A DNA stretch of 64,000 nucleotides from Mesorhizobium temperatum (GCF_002284575.1 NZ_NPKJ01000062.1:1-64000), one strand, 5' to 3'; shown: positions 23,579-32,966, counted from the first letter of the stretch. Program-made: numbers and translations. Notes: generated by a model from the sequence alone, not told the origin.

Positions 23579-24630
23579 TTTTCGAACGGATCGCACCAGA
23601 ACAGCACGACACGCTGGACGGCGTACCGGAGCCATCCGAGACGCCGCGTCTGGTCGGGCATGGCCAGGCGGCGAACATGCTGGCGTCAGCCTATCGCTCC
23701 GGGAAGCTGCCGCATGCGCTGATCTTTGTCGGACCGGTCGGCATCGGCAAGGCGACGCTCGCCTTCCATCTGGCGCATCATCTATTAAAGCATCCGGCGT
23801 TCGAACAGGCGCCGGACGTTCTCGCCGTTCCCGATCCGGCGTCATCGCTGTTTCGCCAGATCGCCACCGGCGCGCACCCTTCGGTGCTGCATCTGACCCG
23901 CCCGCCGAACGACAAGACGAAGAGCTTTAAGACGGTCGTCACCGTCGACGAGATCCGCAAGGTCAGCCGCTTCCTGTCGCTGACCTCGCATGACGGCAGC
24001 TACCGGGTGGTGATCGTCGATCCGGCCGACGACATGAATACCAATGCGGCCAACGCTTTGTTGAAGAATCTTGAAGAACCACCGGCACGCACACTGTTCA
24101 TCCTGATCGTCCATGCGCCGGGCAGCTTGCTGCCGACGATCCGCTCGCGCTGCCAGATGGTGCGGCTGACGCCGCTCGATGCCGAGAGCCTGATGACGGT
24201 TCTGGAGAGCGTCGAACCACCGCCGCCGGACGATCCCGCGGCGCGCGCAGCACTGGCCAAGCGGGCAGGGGGCAGCGCACGCACCGCAATCCTGTTGACG
24301 CAGTATGGCGGGCTGGAAATCGCCGAAACGCTCGACGCCCTGGCGACAGCGGGAAAGAGCGATGTTGCCGGCGCCTATCGCCTCGCGGAGGCGGTCGCCG
24401 GTCGCGACCAGGCGATCCAGTTCGATATCTTCAATCGCCGTGCGCTCGACCTGCTCTCGACCGGTGCAAGCCAGGCCGCGCTGGCGGGCGATCTGGCGCG
24501 GGCCAAAACGCTGTCGGATACTTGGCACGAGGCTTTGAACGCTATATCTGAGACCGACACCTACAATCTCGACAAGAAGCAGCACGCCTTGACCATGATC
24601 GACCGCCTGAATTCTGCAATGCGAATGTGA
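23575..24630 (+). CDS. holB: DNA polymerase III delta' subunit
   Basis: The 351-residue protein is an AAA+ clamp-loader subunit: P-loop-like G-P-V-G-I-G-K (about residue 50), then N-A-L-L-K-N-L-E-E-P-P and the sensor-like S-R-C. The delta' subunit is part of the clamp loader that puts the beta ring on DNA. It overlaps tmk by four bases, a pairing common in bacteria. The start at ATG 23575 rests on that coupling and on the usual length. Confidence 0.93.
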   Translation: MIFERIAPEQHDTLDGVPEPSETPRLVGHGQAANMLASAYRSGKLPHALIFVGPVGIGKATLAFHLAHHLLKHPAFEQAPDVLAVPDPASSLFRQIATGAHPSVLHLTRPPNDKTKSFKTVVTVDEIRKVSRFLSLTSHDGSYRVVIVDPADDMNTNAANALLKNLEEPPARTLFILIVHAPGSLLPTIRSRCQMVRLTPLDAESLMTVLESVEPPPPDDPAARAALAKRAGGSARTAILLTQYGGLEIAETLDALATAGKSDVAGAYRLAEAVAGRDQAIQFDIFNRRALDLLSTGASQAALAGDLARAKTLSDTWHEALNAISETDTYNLDKKQHALTMIDRLNSAMRM

Positions 24631-24711
24631 CGGCCCATCGGGATGGCAATCGCCGTTTCGATGCGATATCTCACCGGCATCTTTCATTCAGACATTCATG
24701 ACGGCTCATCC

Positions 24712-26265
24712 ATGGCACGCGAAAAATACTACCTCACGACGCCGATTTTCTATCCGAACGGCAAGCCGCATATCGGTCATGCCTACAATGTCATCGCCAG
24801 CGATACGCTTGCCCGCTTCCAGCGACTCGACGGCAAGGACGTCTTCTTCGTCTCGGGGACCGACGAGCACGGTTTGAAGATGCAGCAGACGGCGGACGCC
24901 GAAGGCCTGACGCCGAAAGCGCTTGCCGATCGCAATTCGGCGATCTTCCGCTCGATGCTTGAAGCGACCGGCTGTTCGAATGATGTTTTCATCCGCACCA
25001 CTGAGGAGCGCCACTACAAGGCCTGCCAGGCGATCTGGACACGCATGGCGGAAAATGGCGACATTTACCTCGACCGCTATAGCGGCTGGTATTCGGTGCG
25101 GCAGGAAGCCTATTTCGACGAGGCCGAAACCAAGGTCGGCGACGACGGCGTGCGTCGCGAACCGCTCGGCTCGCCCGTCGAATGGACCGAGGAAGAGAGC
25201 TATTTCTTCCGCCTTTCCGCCTATCAGGACAGGTTGCTCGCGCTCTATGAGAGCAGCCCCGAATTTGTCGGACCGGCGGAGCGGCGCAACGAAATCGTCA
25301 GCTTCGTCAAATCCGGGCTGAAGGACCTGTCGATCTCGCGCACCACGTTCAAATGGGGCGTGCCGGTGCCGGGCGACGACAAGCATGTGATGTATGTCTG
25401 GGTCGATGCACTGACCAACTACATCACGGCTGCCGGTTATCCGGATGCGGCCGATGACAGATGGTCCTTCTGGCCGGCGAACGTCCACGTCATCGGCAAG
25501 GACATCGTCCGCTTCCATGCCGTCTACTGGCCGGCCTTCCTGCTGTCGGCAGGGATCGAACTGCCGAAGCGCGTATACGCGCATGGCTTTCTGTTCAACC
25601 GCGGCGAGAAGATGTCGAAGTCGGTCGGCAATGTCGTCGACCCGTTTGCGATGATCGAGCATTACGGTCTCGATCAGGTACGCTATTTCTTCATGCGCGA
25701 GGTGCCGTTCGGCCAGGACGGCAGCTACAGCCACGAGGCCATCGTCAACCGCACCAATGCCGACCTCGCCAATGATCTCGGCAATCTGGCGCAGCGCTCG
25801 CTGTCGATGATCGCCAAGAACTGCGGCGGCGTGGTGCCGAAGCGCGGCGAACTGAGCGATGCCGACAACGCGATCCTCGATCAGGCAAGTGCCGCCCTTG
25901 TCACGGCACGCAAAACGATGGCCGAGCAGGGCATCCATCTTGCTCTGGCGGCGATCTTTGGCGTGGTGGCCGAAGCCAACCGCTATTTCGCCGGGCAGGA
26001 GCCGTGGGCTCTGAAGAAGACCGATCCCGTGCGCATGGAAACGGTGCTGTGGACGACGGCCGAGGTGATCCGACGCGTCGCGATCCTTTGCCAGCCCGTC
26101 GTCCCGACCTCGGCGGCGAAGCTGCTCGACCTGCTGGCCGTGCCGGCGGACAGCCGCGATTTCGCGCACATCGCCGAAGGTCATGCGTTGGTGCCTGGCA
26201 CGGCTCTGCCGGCGCCAGAACCGGTTTTTCCACGCTATGTCGAGCAGCCGGACGCGAACATCTGA
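24712..26265 (+). CDS. metG: Methionyl-tRNA synthetase
   Basis: The 517-residue class I synthetase has the HIGH-type motif H-I-G-H (residues 20-23) and K-M-S-K-S (300-304), followed by the anticodon-binding helical domain. There is no C-terminal tRNA-binding (EMAP) extension, so it is the short form. ATG 24712 gives the canonical N-terminus (K-Y-Y-L-T-T-P); the frame upstream to 24643 is non-conserved. The stop overlaps the tatD start (TGATG). Confidence 0.96.
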   Translation: MAREKYYLTTPIFYPNGKPHIGHAYNVIASDTLARFQRLDGKDVFFVSGTDEHGLKMQQTADAEGLTPKALADRNSAIFRSMLEATGCSNDVFIRTTEERHYKACQAIWTRMAENGDIYLDRYSGWYSVRQEAYFDEAETKVGDDGVRREPLGSPVEWTEEESYFFRLSAYQDRLLALYESSPEFVGPAERRNEIVSFVKSGLKDLSISRTTFKWGVPVPGDDKHVMYVWVDALTNYITAAGYPDAADDRWSFWPANVHVIGKDIVRFHAVYWPAFLLSAGIELPKRVYAHGFLFNRGEKMSKSVGNVVDPFAMIEHYGLDQVRYFFMREVPFGQDGSYSHEAIVNRTNADLANDLGNLAQRSLSMIAKNCGGVVPKRGELSDADNAILDQASAALVTARKTMAEQGIHLALAAIFGVVAEANRYFAGQEPWALKKTDPVRMETVLWTTAEVIRRVAILCQPVVPTSAAKLLDLLAVPADSRDFAHIAEGHALVPGTALPAPEPVFPRYVEQPDANI

Positions 26266-27059
26266 TGTTGGTCGACAGTCACTGCCATCTCGATTTTCCG
26301 GACTTCGCAGAGGAGCGGGCGGGCGTCGTCGCCCGCGCCTTAGCCGCCGGAATTGGTCGCATGGTGACGATCTCGACGCGTGTGAGGCGGCTCCAACAAG
26401 TTCTTGAGATCGCTGAATCTTTCGACGAAGTCTATTGCTCGGTCGGCACCCATCCGCACAATGCCGCCGAGGAGCTGGACGTGACTGTCGAGGAGCTTGT
26501 CCGGCTGTCCGCTCATCGCAAAGTGGTGGCGATCGGCGAGGCCGGGCTCGATTACTTCTACGACCATGCGCCGCGCGATGCGCAGGCGCAGGGCTTTCGC
26601 ATCCATATTGCCGCCGCGCGTCAAACGGGCCTGCCGCTGGTCATCCATGCGCGCGATGCCGACGGCGACATGGCTGATATCCTCGAGGACGAAACAGGGA
26701 AGGGCGCCTTCCCCTTCATCCTGCATTGTTTTTCGTCAGGGCGTAGGTTGGCCGAAGTCGGCGTGGCGCTCGGCGGCTACGTTTCGTTTTCCGGCATCCT
26801 GACCTTCAAGAATTCGGCCGAGCTGCGCGCCATCGCCGCCGATGTGCCACATGATCGCCTGCTGGTCGAAACCGACGCGCCATACCTCGCGCCGATACCG
26901 TTTCGCGGCAAGCGCAACGAGCCTGCCTATGTCGCGCATACAGCCAAGGTGCTGGCCGAAACAATCGGCGTCAGCGAGGCGGAGATCGCCGCCGTCACCA
27001 CGGACAATTTCTTCCGGCTGTTCAAGAAGATGCCGCGCCCAATCGCGCTGAGCACCTGA
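26265..27059 (+). CDS. tatD: TatD-family metal-dependent DNase
   Basis: The 264-residue TIM-barrel hydrolase begins V-D-S-H-C-H-L-D, the first metal-binding pair, and has G-E-A-G-L-D, H-A-R-D and a late E-T-D-A-P-Y motif. All match TatD/YcfH proteins, which have metal-dependent nuclease activity. ATG 26265 overlaps the metG stop. The next gene follows after three bases. The metG-tatD-MBL order is frequent in alphaproteobacteria. Confidence 0.92.
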   Translation: MLVDSHCHLDFPDFAEERAGVVARALAAGIGRMVTISTRVRRLQQVLEIAESFDEVYCSVGTHPHNAAEELDVTVEELVRLSAHRKVVAIGEAGLDYFYDHAPRDAQAQGFRIHIAAARQTGLPLVIHARDADGDMADILEDETGKGAFPFILHCFSSGRRLAEVGVALGGYVSFSGILTFKNSAELRAIAADVPHDRLLVETDAPYLAPIPFRGKRNEPAYVAHTAKVLAETIGVSEAEIAAVTTDNFFRLFKKMPRPIALST

Positions 27060-27062
27060 CGC

Positions 27063-27881
27063 ATGAGCGACCGGCTGCGCCTCACCATTCTCGGCTGCGG
27101 CTCATCGCCGGGCACGCCGCGCATCACCGGTGACTGGGGCAACTGCGATCCGGCCAATCCGAAGAACCGGCGCTTGCGCACCGCAGCGCTCGTCGAGCGG
27201 ATTACGGCAAACGGCGACAGGACCACAGTCGTCATCGACACCGGGCCGGATTTCCGCGAGCAGATGCTGCTGGCATCGGTCAGGCGCATCGATGCGGTCG
27301 TCTATACGCATCCGCATGCCGACCATATCCACGGGATCGACGATTTGCGCGGCTTCGTGCTCGAGCAGCGTCATCTGATCGATGTCCACGCCGACCAGCC
27401 CACGATGCTGCGGTTACAGGAAGCGTTCGGCTATTGTTTCGAAACACCGCTAGGCAGTTCCTATCCGCCCATCGTCGAGCCCCATATCATCGACCACGCC
27501 AGGCCGGTGGTGATCGAAGGCGAGGGGGGTGCCCTCACCCTCGAGCCGCTGCCACAGATCCACGGCGACATCATATCGCTTGGTTTTCGCATCGGCGGGC
27601 TCGCCTATTGCCCCGATATCAGTGATTTCCCCGACGCCACGGCCGAACGGCTGCGCGGTCTGGACATGCTGGTCATCGACGCGCTGCAATACAGGACGCA
27701 TCCGAGCCATCTTTCGCTCGGTCAGGCACTCGACTGGATCGAAAAACTGGCGCCGAAAAAGGCCGTGCTGACGCATATGCATGTGCCGCTCGACTACGCC
27801 ACGGTAATGGCCGAGACGCCGGCCAACGTTGAACCTGCTCATGATGGTATGACGATCGAAATCCCTCTTGAATCAGCATGA
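27063..27881 (+). CDS. Metallo-beta-lactamase-fold hydrolase, PhnP-like
   Basis: The 272-residue protein has the metal motif H-P-H-A-D-H (H-x-H-x-D-H) followed by G-I-D-D-L, a later D-A-L-Q-Y region and a C-terminal H-M-H. This resembles the PhnP branch, which hydrolyses cyclic phosphodiesters of ribose. No phn genes are nearby, so the substrate is open. It starts three bases after tatD and probably shares its transcript. Confidence 0.88.
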   Translation: MSDRLRLTILGCGSSPGTPRITGDWGNCDPANPKNRRLRTAALVERITANGDRTTVVIDTGPDFREQMLLASVRRIDAVVYTHPHADHIHGIDDLRGFVLEQRHLIDVHADQPTMLRLQEAFGYCFETPLGSSYPPIVEPHIIDHARPVVIEGEGGALTLEPLPQIHGDIISLGFRIGGLAYCPDISDFPDATAERLRGLDMLVIDALQYRTHPSHLSLGQALDWIEKLAPKKAVLTHMHVPLDYATVMAETPANVEPAHDGMTIEIPLESA

Positions 27882-27896
27882 TAGGTTCGGTTCTTC

Positions 27897-28424
27897 ATGG
27901 CTGGCAGCATTGATCGTGTGACCAAGGCAGCGGCCGATTCTGGTCTCGACATCGAGATCAGACGCATGGGTGCCTCGACACGCACCGCCGAGGAAGCCGC
28001 CGCGCAACGCGGCTGCACCGTTGCACAGATCGTCAAATCGTTGGTTTTCCAAGGAGAAGCTAGCGGAAAGCTGTTTCTCTTCCTGGTTTCCGGCTCCAAC
28101 CAGCTCGATCTAGCCAAGGCTGCCGCACTGACCGGCGAGCCGCTGAAGCGCGCCGACCCGCGGCAGATCCGCGACGAGACAGGCTTTGCCATCGGCGGTG
28201 TCGCGCCGATCGGCCATCTGATTGCGATCCCGGCGTTCGCCGACGAAACGCTGCTCGGTTTCGACCGCATATGGGCAGCGGCCGGCGCGCACGACGCGGT
28301 GTTCGCCGCCGAGCCGCACGCAAATGATCAAGGCAGCGCAGGCTGTCGTAGCGACGCTGGCAGTCTGAATCGAACGCCGGACCCTATTCGGCGGCGATGG
28401 CGGTGGGCGCGGGCGGCAGTATGA
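27897..28424 (+). CDS. YbaK/prolyl-tRNA editing-type protein with probable C-terminal frameshift
   Basis: The ORF encodes a YbaK-type aminoacyl-tRNA deacylase domain: K-S-L-V-F near residue 45, then S-G-x-N and G-x-A-I-G-G-V-A-P-I-G-H. These proteins clear mischarged tRNAs. After about residue 142 the sequence turns into Arg/Ser-rich text that does not look like the family. One base is out of phase near 28320-28324: in the neighbouring frame a natural-looking end (M-I-K-A-A-Q-A-V-V-A-T-L-A-V) stops at 28366-28368. As called, the ORF overlaps the converging tetR gene by 41 bases; the alternative end would not. Confidence 0.8.
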   Translation: MAGSIDRVTKAAADSGLDIEIRRMGASTRTAEEAAAQRGCTVAQIVKSLVFQGEASGKLFLFLVSGSNQLDLAKAAALTGEPLKRADPRQIRDETGFAIGGVAPIGHLIAIPAFADETLLGFDRIWAAAGAHDAVFAAEPHANDQGSAGCRSDAGSLNRTPDPIRRRWRWARAAV

Positions 28425-29043
28425 TGTCGGGCGCAGCCGGCGCGAACAGCAACTGTACGATGCTTCGGAAGGCGAGGATCTGGCGTTCGAGGACACGGGG
28501 GTCGCCGAGCCCCCGCGACATGATGATGCCGCCATCGATAACACAGGAGAACATGATGGCCACGTCGTCGAGATCCATGCCTTTGCGGGCAGGATAAACG
28601 GTCGCGATCTCGTTCAGCGCATCGCGAAACCGCCCGTTCCAGGAGCGTACGGCGTCGGAGGCGATGTCGCGAACGTTGCGATCGAAGAGGCGCTCCTGAT
28701 AGGTGAACGTCGCGATCAGGCAGCCTGGGTGGCCGTTCGGCAGATCACCCATCAGCTCGGCAAGCAGCTTGAGCGTGATCAGGAACGACTGCAACGGATC
28801 ATCGGACAACTGCCGGCCGCGGCGAAACACATCATCGAAGATGCGGTCGTTCTCCTCGACGTAGCGCAGCATCAAGGCGCGGGCGAGTTCGTTCTTGTCC
28901 TTGAAATGATAGAAGAAGCCGCTCTTGGTGATGCCGGCTTCGGCGATCACCTCCTCGATGGACGTCGCGCCGAACCCCTTGGCGAGCACCGAGGCCTCGG
29001 CGATCTCCAGAATGCGTTCGCGCGTTTCCGCACCCTTGCGCAT
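28384..29043 (-). CDS. TetR-family transcriptional regulator
   Basis: The 219-residue protein has a TetR N-terminal helix-turn-helix (residues about 5-50: T-R-E-R-I-L-E, then G-I-T-K-S-G-F-F-Y-H-F-K) and a variable ligand domain. A Cys in the middle (H-P-G-C-L) is typical of the AcrR/NemR-like branch. It is divergent from the homocysteine methyltransferase gene with a 242-base gap, so it may regulate that gene or itself. The ligand is unknown. Confidence 0.88.
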   Translation of the reverse strand: MRKGAETRERILEIAEASVLAKGFGATSIEEVIAEAGITKSGFFYHFKDKNELARALMLRYVEENDRIFDDVFRRGRQLSDDPLQSFLITLKLLAELMGDLPNGHPGCLIATFTYQERLFDRNVRDIASDAVRSWNGRFRDALNEIATVYPARKGMDLDDVAIMFSCVIDGGIIMSRGLGDPRVLERQILAFRSIVQLLFAPAAPDIILPPAPTAIAAE

Positions 29044-29285
29044 GACCGAATGCCCTCAAATTTACTGTACCGGCGGTATGGTTTTCACCCCAGCCAAATC
29101 GGCAATGATAGCAACAAAGCCGGCCCAGTGCGGCTATCCGTCTGTAATTGCTGCGGTTTCCGCTTCGGTGGAGTACCGGACCACAAGCCTTCTACCGCGC
29201 CGGCGGCACGTGCTGCTAAAACTTGGCTATTCCGAACCGGCCGCCACCAGGGCGGCACGGTGTTATCTTACCACTGGAGACAAAC

Positions 29286-30233
29286 ATGGCCAAGTACCGC
29301 CAGAATCTGCCGCAACTCGCCAACAGAACATTCCTCAGCGATGGCGGCATGGAAACGACTCTCATCTTTCACGAAGGCCTCGACCTTCCGCACTTTGCGT
29401 CATTCACGCTGATGGCAACGCCTGAAGGCCGGCAGAAGCTCAAGGAATATTACGTCCGCTATCTGACCATTGCGCGCAGAGGCGGGACCGGCTTCATCCT
29501 CGACACGCCGACGTGGCGAGCCAACCCCGATTGGGGAACCTTGCTCGGCTACGGGCCGGAAGCGCTACGCGCCGTCAACGAGGCCTCGATCGAGCTTCTT
29601 CTCGACCTGCGCAAGGAGTTCGAGACCGCCGAAACGGCCTGCGTCATCAGCGGCGCGATCGGACCGCGCGGCGACGGCTACAAAGCCGGCAAGATGGACG
29701 CCAACGAGGCGGAAGCCTATCACGCGGCGCAAATCGAGAGTTTCGCGCGGACCGAGGCTGACATGGTGGCAGCCTATACGCTCACCAATTTCAACGAGGC
29801 AATCGGCGTGGCGCGGGCAGCCAAGACGCATGCCATGCCGTGCATGATCTCGTTCACCGTGGAGACGGACGGGAGGCTGGTGACCGGGATGGCGCTCGGC
29901 GAGGCGATTGACAGGGTCGACGACGCGACAGACGGTGCGCCGGCCTACTATATGATCAACTGCGCCCATCCGACGCATTTCATGCAGGCGCTGAAAAAGG
30001 GCGAGCGCTGGCTCGATCGCGTCTATGGCGTAAAGGCGAACGCTTCGGCTAAAAGCCATGCCGAACTGGACGAATCGGAAACGCTCGACGCGGGCGACCC
30101 GGACGATCTCGGGCGGCGCTACAGCAGGCTGACAGCTTCGTTTCCGACCATGCGCATCCTGGGCGGCTGCTGCGGCACCGACCACCGGCACATCGCGGCG
30201 ATCTGCGAGGCCTGCGTGCCGCAAGCGGCGTAG
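29286..30233 (+). CDS. Homocysteine S-methyltransferase family protein
   Basis: The 315-residue enzyme has the zinc ligands of the Pfam S-methyl_trans family: N-C-A-H-P in the middle and G-G-C-C-G-T-D at the C-terminus. It would transfer a methyl group from S-methylmethionine or a betaine to homocysteine. ATG 29286 follows GGAG at 29276-29279. The N-terminus reads S-D-G-G-M-E-T-T, as in MmuM and BHMT-like proteins. The methyl donor cannot be told from the sequence. Confidence 0.87.
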   Translation: MAKYRQNLPQLANRTFLSDGGMETTLIFHEGLDLPHFASFTLMATPEGRQKLKEYYVRYLTIARRGGTGFILDTPTWRANPDWGTLLGYGPEALRAVNEASIELLLDLRKEFETAETACVISGAIGPRGDGYKAGKMDANEAEAYHAAQIESFARTEADMVAAYTLTNFNEAIGVARAAKTHAMPCMISFTVETDGRLVTGMALGEAIDRVDDATDGAPAYYMINCAHPTHFMQALKKGERWLDRVYGVKANASAKSHAELDESETLDAGDPDDLGRRYSRLTASFPTMRILGGCCGTDHRHIAAICEACVPQAA

Positions 30234-30266
30234 GACCTGTGTGCGTCCCAGGAGACGCAACGCTAC

Positions 30267-30305
30267 CAACCGCAGTTCCGCTTAGGGAACAAGGAACTGC
30301 GGTTG
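30267..30305 (+). terminator. Perfect 13-bp hairpin after the methyltransferase gene
   Basis: CAACCGCAGTTCC (30267-30279) and GGAACTGCGGTTG (30293-30305) form a perfect stem with a 13-base loop. No T-run follows, so this is a terminator-like or RNA-stabilising structure, not a certain terminator. The rest of the 317-base gap (30234-30550) holds nothing else I can name. Confidence 0.5.
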
Positions 30306-30550
30306 GGTCGAAAGCACGCAATCAAAACCGCATCTCAGTTCCATAATCTATCTTATGCGACTTCCGGATGGGTGGAAATCCCAGCTTGAACCGACGAAAA
30401 ACTTTCTGATTTCTGCGTCGATTGGCGCACTTTGTATTAGTCTTGCGACCTTAAGGCCTTAGCGTAGGATTTCGCCCCCTACCGCAAACGACCCCATCCC
30501 ACACCCTCGACGCCGAAATTTCAGCTAAACATCATCAAGACCATCAAAAA

Positions 30551-31462
30551 ATGACCGCCTCGCCTCCTTTTCTCGGCTTTCCCGATCGCCTCGCCGATGG
30601 CCGCATGCCCCGTGCGGTGATCTTCGGAGCCGGTCACGGCAGCACCTATCCCGGCAAGGACAGCAACGGCTATGCCTTGGCCGCCGACGCCATCCGCGCT
30701 GCGAGTCAGATAGATACCGAGCTCGTCGAGCACTGGGATTTCGATCTTGGCGGCCCGCTGTTCGACGGCAAGCCGGTCTGCTGCATCGACGCCGGCGACA
30801 TCCCGACCACCATGCATGACAATGCCGGTAACCGGGCGCGGATCGAGGCGAAGACGCGTGAGGTCCTGGCATTGCCGGCCATACCGATCCTGCTCGGTGG
30901 CGACGATTCCGTGCCCATTCCCTTCCTCGCCGGCTTTGCGGATCACGGGCCGGTCTGGATACTGCAGATCGACGCCCATATCGACTGGCGCGACGAGTTG
31001 CATGGCGAACGCTACGGCTATTCGAACCCGATGCGCCGGGCGAGCGAGATGCCGCATATTGCCGGCATCGTGCAGGTCGGCATCCGTGGCGTCGGCAGCG
31101 CACGCCTCAGCGAAATCGAAGCGGCGCGGCACTATGGCAGCCGCTTCGTGACCGCCCGCGAAGTTCACGCCCAGGGCGTCGAAGCCGCTCTCCGGCATAT
31201 TCCGGAAGGAGCGCGGATCGTCGTCACCCTCGACTGCGACGGCCTCGATCCCGGCATCATGCCGGGCGTGGCGGGGCGTACGCCCGGCGGCCTCACCTAT
31301 ACGCAAGTGATCGACCTGATCGCGGGCCTCGGCAAGCGGGCCAGGATCGCAGGATTCGACCTTGTCGAGCTCTATCCTCCGGCCGATATTGACGGCCTGT
31401 CGGCCCTGACCGCCGCGCGCCTTCTCGTCAATGTGATCGGCACCATCGTCCGGCAGATTTGA
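30551..31462 (+). CDS. Agmatinase/arginase-family ureohydrolase with altered metal ligand
   Basis: The 303-residue protein has the ureohydrolase core: G-G-D-D-S (116-120), D-A-H-I-D (141-145) and a later T-L-D-C-D-G-L-D-P. Family members use two Mn ions to hydrolyse guanidino compounds to urea. The first motif is normally G-G-D-H-S; here Asp119 replaces the His ligand, which may change metal choice or substrate. The other ligands are present. No polyamine operon is nearby, so agmatine as substrate is not assured. Confidence 0.85.
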   Translation: MTASPPFLGFPDRLADGRMPRAVIFGAGHGSTYPGKDSNGYALAADAIRAASQIDTELVEHWDFDLGGPLFDGKPVCCIDAGDIPTTMHDNAGNRARIEAKTREVLALPAIPILLGGDDSVPIPFLAGFADHGPVWILQIDAHIDWRDELHGERYGYSNPMRRASEMPHIAGIVQVGIRGVGSARLSEIEAARHYGSRFVTAREVHAQGVEAALRHIPEGARIVVTLDCDGLDPGIMPGVAGRTPGGLTYTQVIDLIAGLGKRARIAGFDLVELYPPADIDGLSALTAARLLVNVIGTIVRQI

Positions 31463-31503
31463 ACCCCAGCTTCTTCTCGTAGCATAATGGCCCGACAAGG
31501 TTC

Positions 31504-31531
31504 CATCCGCCCGACGCCGGTCGGGCGGATG
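31504..31531 (+). terminator. Hairpin after the ureohydrolase gene
   Basis: CATCCGCCCGAC (31504-31515) and GTCGGGCGGATG (31520-31531) form a perfect 12-pair stem with a GCCG loop, 41 bases after the stop. No T-run follows. It is a probable transcript end or stability element. Confidence 0.5.
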
Positions 31532-31635
31532 CCAGAAGGCTCGTCATTGTCGCGTCTCTAAATCGCCTTGACAACCTTACCAAGAGAGATACGTCCCGTC
31601 ACAAATCTGCATTCAGCGCTTCATATAGCTCGACG

Positions 31636-32194
31636 ATGACCAAACGCTGCCCTGCTCATCATCGACCTGCTGAATGAGTATCTCGATCCGTGGGAAGCAG
31701 ATAAAGCCGATCGGCTGATTCAGAATACCAACCGGTTGGTGGCCGCTTTCAGAAGCTTACAGCTCCCGGTGATCTGGGTGCGGCAGGAGTTCCGTTCGGA
31801 TCTCAGCGACGCATTTCTTGAGATGCGCGATAAACGCATCGCCGTTACGATTCAGGGCACGAGAGGCGCCCAGCTTCACGCGGGGCTCGATTGGCAGCCA
31901 AGCGATGCGACGATAGTCAAGAAGCGCTACAGCGCGTTCTTCAAGACGGGACTTGACGAGCTACTGGCTGAATTTGGCGTTGGTGAACTGGTTATATGCG
32001 GCGTCAATACGCACGCCTGCATCCGCATGGCTGCGGTAGACGCCTATCAACGAGATTTCCGGGTAGTCTTGGCCAAGGAATGCGTCGGCTCCTACGACGC
32101 AGAGCACGCGCGCGTCTCCCTGGATTACATGAACGGCAAGATAGCCAAAATAGCGACTGTTTCCGAGATCGTTGAAGCTCTCGGCGTGATCTAA
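31636..32194 (+). pseudogene. Isochorismatase-family hydrolase, N-terminal frameshift
   Basis: The body of the gene (frame open 31640-32194) encodes A-L-L-I-I-D-L-L-N-E-Y, V-K-K-R-Y-S-A-F and G-V-N-T-H-A-C-I-R, i.e. the Asp, Lys and Cys of the cysteine-hydrolase triad. The only suitable ATG (31636) is in another frame. Directly upstream the body frame is closed by TGA 31637-31639, and its first standard start is TTG 31736, which would remove the catalytic Asp. One lost base near 31640-31650 explains this. It may be a pseudogene, a CTG start or a sequencing error. Confidence 0.7.
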
Positions 32195-32350
32195 TGAACG
32201 TCTGATATGCGCACCCTGCCCTTCGCTAAGGTCGATGCCGGGTTCTAAGGAACAACGCCGGGAATTGCTGAGCAGTATTTGCTACGACACCGTAGACTCT
32301 CGCGAAGGCCGATTTCCTGGTCAAACCGCCCTCCGCGCTTTCCATTCGTG

Positions 32351-32896
32351 TCAAAATTCAATATCGCCAAAGTCGCCGCCGCCGTCGGAGCCGGCATCGT
32401 CTGCCTGGTCGGCACCGCCCTCCTCTGCCTGTGACGCCGCCGGCTCGGTTGCCTGCGCTTCGCTTCCGCCAAACATGCCGGCGATGGCGTTGCCTAGAAG
32501 CACACCGCCAGCCACGCCCATCGCAGTCTGCGCGGCTCCGGCGAGGAACCCGCCGCCTGCCCTTTGTTGATCATTGCCAGAAAGCGGCTCCCGCGGCGCA
32601 GCGGCAGCGGTGCGCCCGACCCGCGGGACCGAACCCGAGCCGAAGAGGCCGCCAAGCAATCCGCCGCCGGCAGACTGCTGTGCCTGTTCCAGTTCCTCGA
32701 TGCGGGACTGTGCCGCGTTCAAGGCCTGCTCCTGCACGACGATCGTTTGCGCCATGTAGTATGGCGCGCCGGGCTGCCGGCCAATTTGGTCGTTGATGAA
32801 GCGTTCCGCTTCGGCATCGCGCGGCGGCGTCTGTCGCTCGACGTTTGCAAGTTTCTCGAAAAGATTCCCGATCGCCTGCTGGTCGTTCCTGTCCAT
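32351..32896 (-). CDS. DUF2076-family protein
   Basis: The 181-residue protein starts M-D-R-N-D-Q-Q-A-I and has a helical N-terminal half, a Gly/Ala-rich middle (G-G-G-L-L-G-G-L-F-G) and an acidic Gly/Asp-rich tail. This is the layout of DUF2076 proteins, whose function is not known. ATG 32896 is chosen because GGAG lies nine bases upstream. A perfect palindromic repeat separates it from the Bax-inhibitor gene. Confidence 0.8.
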   Translation of the reverse strand: MDRNDQQAIGNLFEKLANVERQTPPRDAEAERFINDQIGRQPGAPYYMAQTIVVQEQALNAAQSRIEELEQAQQSAGGGLLGGLFGSGSVPRVGRTAAAAPREPLSGNDQQRAGGGFLAGAAQTAMGVAGGVLLGNAIAGMFGGSEAQATEPAASQAEEGGADQADDAGSDGGGDFGDIEF

Positions 32897-32966
32897 GGGA
32901 AGCAACTCCGGTTATCCAGGCGCGCCGTCCAGGAGATTCTCGCGACGCACTCTAAGTCCCTGTTTT

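Noticed and set aside
22076..23845. 589-codon minus-strand ORF opposite dac, tmk and holB
   Set aside because: Composition is Arg/His/Gly-rich and it runs antisense to three clear genes; no family features.
24706..26184. 492-codon ORF antisense to metG
   Set aside because: The metG frame carries all synthetase motifs; the antisense frame is open only because of GC-rich codon bias.
29044..29285. Possible SAM-sensing riboswitch before the homocysteine methyltransferase gene
   Set aside because: GCTGCTAAAAC recalls a SAM-II fragment, but the paired arms and the TGATAAA-like part are missing.
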